Shown piece after piece: positions 49,661 through 60,135 of a stretch of DNA of 64,000 bases (position 1 is the first letter of the stretch; every line of letters begins with the position of its first letter). A model generated the notes under the pieces. That model saw only the letters and a list, made by a program, of their open reading frames with translations, made no database searches and was not told where the DNA came from. Position numbers and translations under genes: made by a program. Location: contig NZ_JAMFLH010000011.1 of assembly GCF_023501975.1 (NCBI RefSeq), positions 99,280-163,279 of the forward strand, written 5' to 3'. The stretch is from Altererythrobacter sp. KTW20L. GTDB lineage: Bacteria; Pseudomonadota; Alphaproteobacteria; Sphingomonadales; Sphingomonadaceae.

Positions 49661-49769
49661 TCCTCCTCCGAAGGGGGAGGGGGACCATGCGAAGCATGGT
49701 GGAGGGGCGCCAGACCTGTCCGCCCCTCCACCGTCCTGCGGACGGTCCCCCTCCCCGTTCCGGGGAGGA
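49661..49769. repeat. Pair of 49 bp two-hairpin repeats in inverted orientation
   Basis: Arms at 49661-49709 and, inverted, 49721-49769. Each has an outer stem (TCCTCC.../GGGGAGGGGGACC) and an inner stem whose paired bases differ between arms but stay complementary (ACCATGC/GCATGGT in one, ACCGTCC/GGACGGT in the other), then GGAGGGGCG. A third copy of the same arm lies at 59750-59798. It starts at the fabG stop codon and resembles REP/BIME sequences. Confidence 0.8.
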
Positions 49770-49943
49770 TAGGTTTTATCCCCAAGGAATCACCCTTTGC
49801 TGGCAGGAATTGCGACTGAATCCTTGCCCCATGGTGCCCCCCGGTTAAGACTGGCTGGAACATTTCCGGCGCCTGCGGGCGATTCCGGCCTATTCCGGTC
49901 AGGACGCTGATCTGCTGGGCACCAAGAGGGGTTAGTAAACGCG

Positions 49944-51071
49944 ATGAAGGCCACCATCGAACGCGCAAAGCTGCTGCGCTGCCTGTCCCACGTGCAATCG
50001 GTGGTGGAGCGGCGCAACACGATTCCGATCCTGTCCAACGTGCTGATCGAGGCTTCGGCCGACAGCACGGTGCGCATCATGGCGACGGACCTTGACCTCC
50101 AGGTCACCGAAAGCCTCGATGCCGCCAGCGTGGAAAGCGCCGGTTCGATCACCGTTTCGGCCCACCTGCTGTTCGATATCGCCCGCAAGCTGCCCGATGG
50201 ATCGCAGGTCAGCCTCGAAACCGCCGACAACCGCATGGTGGTCAAGGCGGGCCGCAGCCGGTTCCAGTTGCCCACCCTGCCGCGTGATGATTTCCCGGTG
50301 ATTGTGGAAGGCGACCTGCCGACCAGCTTCGAGATTGCCGCCGCGACCCTCGCCGAACTGATCGACCGCACGCGGTTCGCCATCAGCACTGAGGAAACGC
50401 GCTATTACCTGAACGGCATCTTCCTCCACGTGGCGGACGACGATCGCCCCGTGCTGAAAGCCGCCGCGACCGACGGCCACCGCTTGGCGCGCTTCACCAT
50501 CGACCGTCCTGCCGGTGCAGAGGGCATGCCCGATGTTATCGTGCCAAGGAAGGCCGTGGCCGAACTGCGCAAGCTGCTGGAAGAATCGCTTGATTCCAAC
50601 GTGCTGGTGGACCTGTCGCCCTCAAAGATCCGGTTCTCGCTCGGCGGGTCGGGCGGGGTGGTGCTGACTTCTAAGCTGATCGACGGAACCTTCCCCGATT
50701 ACAGCCGCGTGATCCCGACCGGCAACGATAAGCTGCTCCGGCTCGATCCGAAAAGCTTCTATGCCGGCGTTGACCGTGTGGCGACCATCGCCACGGAAAA
50801 GACCCGCGCGGTGAAGATGGGCCTTGAGACTGACAAGGTCACCCTGTCAGTCACCAGCCCCGACAACGGCAACGCGGCCGAGGAAATCGCCGCCGACTAC
50901 CGCTCGGACCCGATCGAGATCGGCTTCAACGCCGCCTACCTCAAGGACATCCTCGCCCAGATCGACGGCGACACGGTGGAACTGCACCTGGCCGACGCCG
51001 GCGCGCCGACCCTGATCCGCAAGGATGAGAAGAGCCCGGCGCTGTATGTACTGATGCCGATGCGGGTCTAG
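49944..51071 (+). CDS. dnaN: DNA polymerase III subunit beta (sliding clamp)
   Basis: 375 residues with the three clamp domains. MKATIERAKLLRCLSHVQSVVERRNTIPILSNVLIEA opens domain I; the later LAELIDRTRFAISTEETRYYLNGIFL and the closing YVLMPMRV are characteristic. The dimeric ring tethers polymerase III to DNA. It is not next to dnaA here, which is common in this group. Confidence 0.96.
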   Translation: MKATIERAKLLRCLSHVQSVVERRNTIPILSNVLIEASADSTVRIMATDLDLQVTESLDAASVESAGSITVSAHLLFDIARKLPDGSQVSLETADNRMVVKAGRSRFQLPTLPRDDFPVIVEGDLPTSFEIAAATLAELIDRTRFAISTEETRYYLNGIFLHVADDDRPVLKAAATDGHRLARFTIDRPAGAEGMPDVIVPRKAVAELRKLLEESLDSNVLVDLSPSKIRFSLGGSGGVVLTSKLIDGTFPDYSRVIPTGNDKLLRLDPKSFYAGVDRVATIATEKTRAVKMGLETDKVTLSVTSPDNGNAAEEIAADYRSDPIEIGFNAAYLKDILAQIDGDTVELHLADAGAPTLIRKDEKSPALYVLMPMRV

Positions 51072-51235
51072 GCTGTATCGATATTCAGTCCATAGCGGCC
51101 TGCAAATGGCGCCATGCTGCGCTTCCGGTGCTCACGACCATAGAGGTCGCTCCGCGCCGGTTCTCGCCCGGCACCATTTTCGGCTCACTCTGAACGGAAT
51201 CTCGACACAGCCTGCGAGGTTCATGCAACCGGCGG

Positions 51236-52561
51236 CTAACCCTTAGCCCGGATCATCGCTGCCACATCGACGAACTTCTCCCGCGGCGCGCCTTCGCGGG
51301 CGGCTTTTTCCTCAGCCTCCTCGATCTTCTTCCAGTCGCGGAAGGTGACTACGTGGAGCTGGCGGGTTTCTGCCAGTTCATCAAAGCCTTGGCGGCCTTT
51401 CCTGTCACCATGGCCCAGAGCGCCGGAGGCTAGGTCCTCGGCGATCTTCTCGACCACTGAGTAGCCATCGGGCCGGTTGGTGCCGATCGTGCCCGATGGG
51501 CCGCGCCGTGCCCAGCCGACGCAATAGAGGCCGGGCATGATGCGCCCTTCGTCGTTGGCGAAACGGCCTTCGCGTTCCTCGAACGGGACACCGGGAATGG
51601 GCACGCTGCGATAGCCGATGCAGGCCACCACCAGGTCGGCGGGCAGGACATCGCGTCGCCCGGTGCTGACAGCCTTGCCGCGCACGACTTCGGTCTCCTC
51701 GACCACCACGCCGGTCACCTTGCCATCACTCCCTTGCAATTCAACGGGTTGGGCGAAGAAAGCGAATTCGATGGCGACCGGTTTTTCGGCCCGGATATCT
51801 TCGGGGATGGCGGCGAACTGGCGCAGCAGGGTCACGCTCTTGCGCAGGCCCGGTTCGAGCAGCGCGTCCTCGCCCTCTGGCGGCAGGTCGCCGCGGTGGA
51901 CGTGCGGGCTGGCGCGTTCCAGCTTGCCAAGCTCGCCCAGTTCCTTCGGCGTCATCATGATCTGGTGCGGCCCGCGCCGGCCCAGCAGGACGACGCGCTC
52001 GATATTCGACGCTGCCAGCAGGTCGAGCGCGTGGGCAACGATGTCGCTGCCGGCAAATTCCTGCGGCGTTTTCGACAGGATGCGCGCCACGTCCAGCGCC
52101 ACATTGCCCATGCCGATGACCACCGCCGTGCGGCCTGACAGGTCGGGATCGAGCGCGGCGAACTGCGGGTGGCCGTTGTACCAGCCGACAAAGGCGGCAC
52201 TGCCAAACACGTTGCCAAGGTCAGCGCCGGGAATGCCCAGGTCGCGGTCTTTGGGCGCGCCGGTGGCGAGGACGACCGCATCGTAAAGGCCCTTCAACTC
52301 CTCAATCGAGATATCCTTGCCCACGGTCACATTGCCGACAAAGCGCACGTTGTCGGTCAGCGCGACCTGTTCATAGCGACGGGAGACGCCCTTGATCGAT
52401 TGGTGGTCGGGCGCGACACCGCTGCGGATCAGGCCGTAAGGCACTGGCAGGCAATCGAAAATGTCCACCCGGACATCGTCGCCGAAGGACTTCTGCGCGG
52501 CTTCGGCGGTGTAGTAACCCGCCGGTCCCGAACCGATGATCGCGATATGCCGCATGGCCAT
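51236..52561 (-). CDS. FAD-dependent ferredoxin-NADP reductase (adrenodoxin reductase/FprA type)
   Basis: 441 residues. IAIIGSGPAGYYTAEA is the FAD-binding motif, DCLPVPYGLIRSGVAPDHQSIK and ALATGA-type VVLATGAPKDRDLGIPG follow, and VVIGMGNVALDVARIL binds NADP. GWARRGPSGTIGTNRPDGYSV near the C-terminus is typical of adrenodoxin-reductase-like enzymes. It likely passes electrons from NADPH to a ferredoxin; no ferredoxin gene is adjacent. The ATG at 52553-52555 (two codons later) is an alternative start. Confidence 0.88.
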   Translation of the reverse strand: MAMRHIAIIGSGPAGYYTAEAAQKSFGDDVRVDIFDCLPVPYGLIRSGVAPDHQSIKGVSRRYEQVALTDNVRFVGNVTVGKDISIEELKGLYDAVVLATGAPKDRDLGIPGADLGNVFGSAAFVGWYNGHPQFAALDPDLSGRTAVVIGMGNVALDVARILSKTPQEFAGSDIVAHALDLLAASNIERVVLLGRRGPHQIMMTPKELGELGKLERASPHVHRGDLPPEGEDALLEPGLRKSVTLLRQFAAIPEDIRAEKPVAIEFAFFAQPVELQGSDGKVTGVVVEETEVVRGKAVSTGRRDVLPADLVVACIGYRSVPIPGVPFEEREGRFANDEGRIMPGLYCVGWARRGPSGTIGTNRPDGYSVVEKIAEDLASGALGHGDRKGRQGFDELAETRQLHVVTFRDWKKIEEAEEKAAREGAPREKFVDVAAMIRAKG

Positions 52562-52700
52562 CTGGCTGTTCCCTCTCGTTGATCATGGAGTGTAACCCAA
52601 CCACGCCGCCGCTCAAGCACAACCGTGCTATGCCGGAGTGGTTAATTTGGGCATGAAATTGTCGCAGATTTCGCTGCACAATTAACGGTTTTTCAAACGC

Positions 52701-55625
52701 ATGAAGCGCATTGGCCCAAGGATGAACGCGGTCCGCAAGAAACTCGGGTTAGAGCCCGTGCCACAGGCCGAGAATTCCCGCACCGCCGAGCCGGTCCTCG
52801 AGCGGGGCGAGGGCCTGCGCGCGTCGCCCACGGATGATACTTCCGGGGTGGATGTTGCGGCACCCCCCGAAGCGACAGCGGACCGGCGGTCGGGCACCCG
52901 GCGTGAGCTTTCGGCTGATCGTGCATTTGCCCCGTTGGACACCGAAGCAGGAGAGATTGCCGGATCGGGCTGGAGCACCTGGCCGATCCTGACCCTGAGC
53001 ATGACGCTATCCACTTTGGCGGCGCTCTTGCTTACTGGCACATGGCCCGGACCCGCTGCTGCGGTTGCGCTTGTCGCAGCATTGCTGGCGGTCGCGCTGG
53101 CCGACCTGCAACGCAAAAGAAACCGGAAAGGCCGCTCGGCCGATGCCATAAATGTTTCACTGGCGCTGCCGCTGGTGCCGCTGTTCCTGTTCGGACTGGG
53201 CATCGGTGGCTGGGTCGCCCATGGCAGCCTGGGATGGGACGCGGCAGGGGCCTTCCTGTCGGTCACTGCGATCATCTCGGCTGTCTATCTGCGCAAGCAG
53301 CCTGGCCTCAGCCTTGCCGGCCCGTGGTTCCTGTGGCTCGGCGCGGTGCTGGCCGATGTCTGGAGTGGCGGCATTCTGGGACTGGCCGGCGCGGGGCTGG
53401 TGGCAGGCCTTGCGGCACGCGAGCAAATCCGCGTGCAGAAACACGAAGACAGCCTTCGTGCCGCGCAGATGAGGGCACAGAACCGGGCGCGGGACATCCT
53501 GTCCGAATATGAGGACACCGGGCAGGGCTGGTTCTGGGAAACCGACCGGCGCTCGCAACTGACATATGTCTCCGATGCAGTCGCCCGGGTGCTGGGAACC
53601 GAGGCAGAGGCCTTGATGGGACGACCGCTGGTAGCCCTGTTCGACCTGTCCGATGCCAGCGAGGCGAGCGAGCGCACCTTGATGTTCCACTTGTCCACCC
53701 GTTCCGCCTTCAAGGAACTGCCGGTGCGCGCTGCTACGGCGGGGGGGGACCGGTGGTGGTCGATCAGTGGGCGACCGATCTATGACGGGTTCAACAATTT
53801 CATCGGTTTCCGCGGTTCGGGCACCGACCTGACCGAACGCAAGCGCAGCCAGGAAGAGGTCTCGCGCCTCGCCAATTTCGATTCGCTCACCGGCCTGGCC
53901 AACCGCTTCAAGATTACCAAGGTGCTGGAGAAGATCCTCACCTCGCAGCAGGAGGCGAACCGCGCCTGCGCGATCTTCCTGCTCGACCTCGACCGCTTCA
54001 AGCATGTCAACGATACCATGGGCCACCCGGCAGGCGATGCCTTGCTCAAGCAGGTGGCGCAACGGCTCGAACGGGCAGTGGGCAAGCTCGGGCAGGTCGG
54101 GCGGCTGGGCGGTGACGAATTCAAAGTCGTTATTCCCGGCCGCCAGACCAAGCAGCTGCTCGGCGAACTTGCGCTCGAGATCATCCACTCGCTGTCGCAA
54201 CCCTATGCCCTGGAAGGGCAGCGGGTGATCATCGGGGCGTCGATCGGCATTGCCATGGCCCCGCAGGATGGCGACAACTCCGACGATCTGGTGCGCAACG
54301 CCGATCTGGCGCTCTATGCCGCCAAGGACGGCGGGCGCGGGCGGCACCATTTCTATGCCGAGGATCTCCACGCCGAAGCCGAGGCGCGCGCGCAACTGGA
54401 AGAAGACCTGCGCGATGCGATCACCAAGGGCGACCTGCAGCTGTTCTACCAGCCGGTCATTTCCATCGCGACCGAGAAGATCGAGGGCTTCGAGGCGCTG
54501 CTGCGCTGGCAGCATCCGGTCAAGGGCTGGATTCCGCCGGACCGCTTCATCGCCACGGCCGAAGATACCGGCATGATCACCCAACTGGGCGAATGGGCCT
54601 TGCGCACCGCCTGTGCCGACCTTGCGGAGATGCCCGAGAACGTGCGCGTTGCCGTCAATGTCTCGCCGCTGCAGTTTTCCAGCCCGCAACTGCCGGTGGT
54701 GGTTGCCCAGGCCATTGCCCAGGCAGGTATCCGGCCCGACCAGCTCGAACTGGAGATCACCGAGAGCGTGTTTCTGTCCGACGACAAGGGCACCGATGCC
54801 ATGTTCAAGGCGCTAAAGCGGGTCGGAGTGCGCCTTGCGCTCGACGATTTCGGCACGGGCTACTCTTCGCTCGGCTATCTCAAGAAAGCGCCGTTCGACA
54901 AGATCAAGATCGACCAGAGTTTCGTGCGCGGCGCCACCCAGCCGGGTAGTCGCAACGGGGCGATTATCGCCTCGATCACCAGCCTGGCCAAGGCTTTGGG
55001 CATGGAAACCACGGCCGAAGGCGTGGAAACGCTCGACGAGCTCGATCTCGTCCGCCGCCATGGCTGCAGCCATGTGCAGGGCTATATCTACGAGCGCCCG
55101 CTGGACAAGGCCGCTACCCACGCCCGTCTCGCCTCGGGACTGGCAGCAGTGGCGCGCGGCCCGCGCTCGGCCCGGGCTCCGCGCCAAACGATGTTGCGTA
55201 AGGTTATCCTCGATCACCAGGGCAAGCTTTACGATGGCACCATCCGCAACATCTCGACCAGCGGGGCACTGATCGAGGGGCTGTGGAACGTGCCCGTGGG
55301 GACCGTATTCAAGCTCCAGATATCGCAGGATTTCTTCGTCGGCTGCACCACGCGCTGGACACTTGATGACCGCATGGGAGTGGAGTTTTCCAATCCGCTG
55401 CAACGTGATGAAGGCGGGCAGATTCTTGCCGTGCAGGGCCCGCCGCCGAGAAAGGCCCCGGCACCAAGACTCGCAGCGGCTGCAGCACAATCGCCGGCAA
55501 GACCTCCTATGGCGTCGCCTGCTGTCTCTGCTGCTGCCTCTCCGGCCGTCTCTCAGGCCACCTCTCCGGTTCAGCCACAGGCTGCAAGCCCGGCCCGGCC
55601 CGCGCCGCGAGCCGCCGCGCGTTAG
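52701..55625 (+). CDS. Membrane-bound PAS-GGDEF-EAL-PilZ protein (c-di-GMP turnover)
   Basis: 974 residues. A hydrophilic N-terminus of about 90 residues is followed by several membrane helices (about 92-235), a PAS domain (about 275-385, GQGWFWETDRRSQLTYVSDA), a GGDEF domain with RLGGDEF at about 470, an EAL domain with EALLRW at about 598, LDDFGTGYSSLGYL, KIKIDQSFV and TTAEGVET, and a C-terminal PilZ domain (NISTSGALIEG at about 850). Both catalytic motifs look intact, so it may both make and degrade c-di-GMP. The end is an Ala/Pro/Ser-rich tail. A paralogue without membrane helices follows. Confidence 0.92.
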   Translation: MKRIGPRMNAVRKKLGLEPVPQAENSRTAEPVLERGEGLRASPTDDTSGVDVAAPPEATADRRSGTRRELSADRAFAPLDTEAGEIAGSGWSTWPILTLSMTLSTLAALLLTGTWPGPAAAVALVAALLAVALADLQRKRNRKGRSADAINVSLALPLVPLFLFGLGIGGWVAHGSLGWDAAGAFLSVTAIISAVYLRKQPGLSLAGPWFLWLGAVLADVWSGGILGLAGAGLVAGLAAREQIRVQKHEDSLRAAQMRAQNRARDILSEYEDTGQGWFWETDRRSQLTYVSDAVARVLGTEAEALMGRPLVALFDLSDASEASERTLMFHLSTRSAFKELPVRAATAGGDRWWSISGRPIYDGFNNFIGFRGSGTDLTERKRSQEEVSRLANFDSLTGLANRFKITKVLEKILTSQQEANRACAIFLLDLDRFKHVNDTMGHPAGDALLKQVAQRLERAVGKLGQVGRLGGDEFKVVIPGRQTKQLLGELALEIIHSLSQPYALEGQRVIIGASIGIAMAPQDGDNSDDLVRNADLALYAAKDGGRGRHHFYAEDLHAEAEARAQLEEDLRDAITKGDLQLFYQPVISIATEKIEGFEALLRWQHPVKGWIPPDRFIATAEDTGMITQLGEWALRTACADLAEMPENVRVAVNVSPLQFSSPQLPVVVAQAIAQAGIRPDQLELEITESVFLSDDKGTDAMFKALKRVGVRLALDDFGTGYSSLGYLKKAPFDKIKIDQSFVRGATQPGSRNGAIIASITSLAKALGMETTAEGVETLDELDLVRRHGCSHVQGYIYERPLDKAATHARLASGLAAVARGPRSARAPRQTMLRKVILDHQGKLYDGTIRNISTSGALIEGLWNVPVGTVFKLQISQDFFVGCTTRWTLDDRMGVEFSNPLQRDEGGQILAVQGPPPRKAPAPRLAAAAAQSPARPPMASPAVSAAASPAVSQATSPVQPQAASPARPAPRAAAR

Positions 55626-55708
55626 GGAATTATCAAGGCTGTTGCTTTACATTTCCTTGAAAGCAGACAGGGGATTTTCCTGTTGGCAGCTTCAAGGCTC
55701 CAGACACC

Positions 55709-57874
55709 ATGGCGATGCGCGACATGTTGAGGAAGGTCACCGGTGAAAGTACCGGGCCCATTGCTTCGGACAGGTCCGACGTGCTGACGCCGCTTACCGA
55801 CACTGATCGCCTGGCCTTGCTGGAAACGCTTGAGAGCAGCGGTCTTGGATGGTTCTGGGCCACCGATCCCAGCGGGCGCCTGACCTACCTTTCGCCGGGA
55901 GCCATCGCGCAGATCGACAGGTACGGGCCGGTGCTGGGAGCGCCGCTGACCGAACTGGTCGAGACCATCGGCGAGGATGGCGAGGTCGGCGGTGAACGGC
56001 CGCTTGGCTTTGTCCTGGCAGCCCATGGCAAGTTCCGCGATCTCGCTGTGCGCTTGCAAGGTAGCGGTCATGACCAGTGGTGGTCGCTCACCGGGCATCC
56101 GCACATCGATGAGCAGGGCGAGTTCCAGGGTTTCCGGGGTAGCGCGCGGGACATTTCGGCCCAGTTCTCGCTTCGGCGAGACGAGGAACGGCTGGCGCAG
56201 TACGATACGCTGACAGGGGCGGCCAATCGCTATCGCATGGCCAACCGGCTCGATGCGTTCCTGGGCGCCTTTCGCTCTGCTAATCGCAGTTGCGCCTTGC
56301 TGCTGATTGATCTCGATCGGTTCAAGCAGGTCAACGACAGCCTGGGGCACCAGGCGGGCGACGAGGTGTTGCGTCAGGTCGCCCAACGGCTGGAGCGGAT
56401 CGGCGTCAATGGCGCCGAAGTGGGGCGCCTGGGAGGCGACGAGTTCCAGATCATCCTGCCCGATATCGATGATCGGGGAATGCTAGGTGACATCGCCCTG
56501 AAGATCATCCAGCTCGTTTCGCAGCCCTACGCTACCTGTAGCGGCCGGGCATTGATCGGCGCTTCTGTGGGTATCGCGGTGGCCCCATATGACGGGATGA
56601 CCCGCGATGAACTGGTCAAGAGCGCCGACCTTGCGCTCTATGCAGCAAAGGGCGGGGGGCGAGGGCAATACCGCTTCTACGCCAGCGACCTTGCCAGCGC
56701 GGCCGAAAGCCAGCGCATGATCGGCGAGGAACTGCGCGAGGCGTTGGGATCGGACGAACTCGACATGCATTACCAGCCGATCGTACGGGCTAGCGACAAT
56801 GCTGTGGTAGCTTTCGAGGCGCTGATGCGCTGGGACCACCCCGGCCTCGGCGCGGTTGGACCGGACACCTTCATCCCGATTGCCGACGACCTGGGCCTTT
56901 CTGCGAGGCTCGGTGAGTGGGCGCTCGAGCGGGCTTGCCGCGATGCCGCCAATTGGCCGGGTGAGATCCGCGTTTCCGTCAATGTGTCCGCACAGCACTT
57001 CTTTTCCGGCACGCTTGCAGATACGGTCGAAGACGTACTCGAACGTACGGGCCTGAAGTCCAGCCGGCTCGAACTGGAAGTGACCGAATGGGTGTTTATG
57101 GGCGACCAGCCGATGGTCGATGCCACTTTCGCCCGGTTGCGCAAGACCGGCGTGCGGCTCTCGCTCGACGATTTCGGCACAGGCAGCTCGTCTCTTGCCT
57201 TCCTGCGGCGCGGGCCATTCGACAAGATCAAGATCGACCGGAGCTTCGTGCGGGGGTGCTCCGATCGGGACAATCCCAACGCCGCAATCATCACGGCCAT
57301 CGTCAGCCTGGCCAGCGCTCTCAACATGGAGACGATTGCCGAGGGCGTCGAGGCGATGGACGAGCTGGAGCTGGTGCGTGACCCGGGCGTGGCGATGATC
57401 CAGGGCTTCATCTTTTCACGGGCCGTTCCCAACGATGTGGTGATGGCGCGCCTAGCTTCGGGCGACTTTACCTACGAGCCGGTCGGTCCGGTAAGGCACC
57501 GCGCCGAACGCCGAACGCAATTCCGCCGGATCGGGGTGATCCACGAAAACCACCGCTATGATGCCATGCTGCGCAACCTGTCGCGCACCGGGGCGCTGAT
57601 CGAGGGGCTGCTCGACGTGCCGGTGGGCACCGAGCTGGTGATCGACCTGGGCGGCGGGCAGCTGGCTGTGGCCGTCGTGCGGCGGTCGCAAGATGCCACC
57701 CAGGGTGTCGAATTCGAGACTCCGCTGGTGAGCGACGGTGCCCAGGGCCTGTGTACCCGCCACCGCGTTTCGCCCCACCAGCTGGCAGCCGTTGGCGCGC
57801 AAGTCATCGATGCTGCAAGCGGGCGGCGCTTCATGCAGGTGGACGTTTCCGCCCGCTCAAGCAGAGCCGTCTGA
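55709..57874 (+). CDS. Cytosolic PAS-GGDEF-EAL-PilZ protein (c-di-GMP turnover)
   Basis: 721 residues, a paralogue of the preceding gene lacking the membrane region. PAS-like segment at about 40-150 (GLGWFWATDPSGRLTYLSP), GGDEF with RLGGDEF at about 242, EAL with EALMRW at about 370, LDDFGTGSSSLAFL, KIKIDRSFV and TIAEGVEA, and a PilZ domain from about 600 (RRTQFRRIGV and NLSRTGALIEG) with the RxxxR and NxSxxG c-di-GMP-binding motifs. No RxxD inhibitory site is seen just before GGDEF. The tandem pair likely arose by duplication. Confidence 0.92.
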   Translation: MAMRDMLRKVTGESTGPIASDRSDVLTPLTDTDRLALLETLESSGLGWFWATDPSGRLTYLSPGAIAQIDRYGPVLGAPLTELVETIGEDGEVGGERPLGFVLAAHGKFRDLAVRLQGSGHDQWWSLTGHPHIDEQGEFQGFRGSARDISAQFSLRRDEERLAQYDTLTGAANRYRMANRLDAFLGAFRSANRSCALLLIDLDRFKQVNDSLGHQAGDEVLRQVAQRLERIGVNGAEVGRLGGDEFQIILPDIDDRGMLGDIALKIIQLVSQPYATCSGRALIGASVGIAVAPYDGMTRDELVKSADLALYAAKGGGRGQYRFYASDLASAAESQRMIGEELREALGSDELDMHYQPIVRASDNAVVAFEALMRWDHPGLGAVGPDTFIPIADDLGLSARLGEWALERACRDAANWPGEIRVSVNVSAQHFFSGTLADTVEDVLERTGLKSSRLELEVTEWVFMGDQPMVDATFARLRKTGVRLSLDDFGTGSSSLAFLRRGPFDKIKIDRSFVRGCSDRDNPNAAIITAIVSLASALNMETIAEGVEAMDELELVRDPGVAMIQGFIFSRAVPNDVVMARLASGDFTYEPVGPVRHRAERRTQFRRIGVIHENHRYDAMLRNLSRTGALIEGLLDVPVGTELVIDLGGGQLAVAVVRRSQDATQGVEFETPLVSDGAQGLCTRHRVSPHQLAAVGAQVIDAASGRRFMQVDVSARSSRAV

Positions 57875-57927
57875 GCACGACTTCAACACTACATGACAGC
57901 GGCCCAAACGCCCGCTAGAGGCGGGGA

Positions 57928-59748
<1,821 letters not shown>

Positions 59749-59749
59749 A

Positions 59750-59798
59750 TCCTCCCCGAAGCGGGGAGGGGGACCACCCGCAGGGTGATGGTGGGGCG
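59750..59798 (+). repeat. Single 49 bp two-hairpin repeat after lepA
   Basis: Same family and same length as the two arms at 49661-49769: TCCTCCCCG, CGGGGAGGGGGACCA, an inner stem and GGTGGGGCG. It begins two bases after the lepA stop codon. The rest of the 301 bp gap from 59749 to 60049 holds another small palindrome (59883-59900), the second lepA 3' copy, a TTGACA at 59995 that could be a -35 box, and no gene. Confidence 0.75.
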
Positions 59799-59905
59799 CA
59801 CCCGCCTGGCCCCATTCGCTTTCAGATTTCGCGCAAAGCCACTAAGCAGCTAAGAGGATGCGGGAACGCCACAGGCGGCCTGTCCCCGCGTAGGCGGGGA
59901 GCAAC

Positions 59906-59949
59906 GTGTCGATCCCGCAGGAGGCGTTTATTGCTGCGCTGCGGATGGG
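59906..59949 (+). repeat. Direct repeat, copy 2 (lepA 3' end; attachment-site-like)
   Basis: Exact copy of 59695-59738, 211 bp downstream. Read in the lepA frame it continues past the identical part to a different end (Met-Gly-Val-Asp then stop) instead of Met-Gly-Glu-Glu, so it looks like the tail of another lepA allele brought in with foreign DNA. Confidence 0.8.
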
Positions 59950-60049
59950 AGTGGATTGAGGCGTTCGGAAGCAAGTAATGCTTCGCCCCGTCACTTGACA
60001 AAGCGCTTCTTTTCACATCACTCTCGATATCAAATTCAGGAAACGCCGG

Positions 60050-60071
60050 ATGAGTAACGCATGGATCGATT
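60050..60071 (+). pseudogene. 5' fragment of the gene interrupted by the IS1595-family element
   Basis: ATG at 60050 after CAGGAAA encodes MSNAWID and runs into the target duplication. If the element and one copy of the duplication are removed, the frame continues exactly into 62310, giving MSNAWIDFASDSDIRQGDVL, the start expected for the gene at 62297-63145. Confidence 0.8.
60064..60071. repeat. Target site duplication, left copy
   Basis: GATCGATT immediately left of the element; the same eight bases follow its right end at 62302-62309. An 8 bp duplication is typical of the IS1595 family. Confidence 0.9.
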
Positions 60072-60096
60072 GGCAATTATATACTTTACTTAGCAG
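60072..60096 (+). repeat. Left terminal inverted repeat of the IS1595-family element
   Basis: 25 bp, GGCAATTATATACTTTACTT then AGCAG, matching the reverse complement of 62277-62301 except at three positions. Confidence 0.9.
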
Positions 60097-60135
60097 GCCG
60101 GTTCAGGCATAAGCTTCCTTACAAGGAAAGCAGCC

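Noticed and set aside
51072..51235. Gap between dnaN and the flavoprotein as a small RNA gene
   Set aside because: A short CGACC/AGGTCG-type stem is present at about 51127-51141, but no promoter, terminator or known RNA pattern supports a gene.
53157..54689. 510-codon minus-strand frame opposite the GGDEF-EAL gene
   Set aside because: Antisense artefact of GC-rich codons; all conserved motifs are on the plus strand.
59995..60030. TTGACA at 59995 as a full promoter for the interrupted gene
   Set aside because: No acceptable -10 box at 16-18 bp spacing; the closest AT-rich stretch (GATAT) is about 25 bp away.
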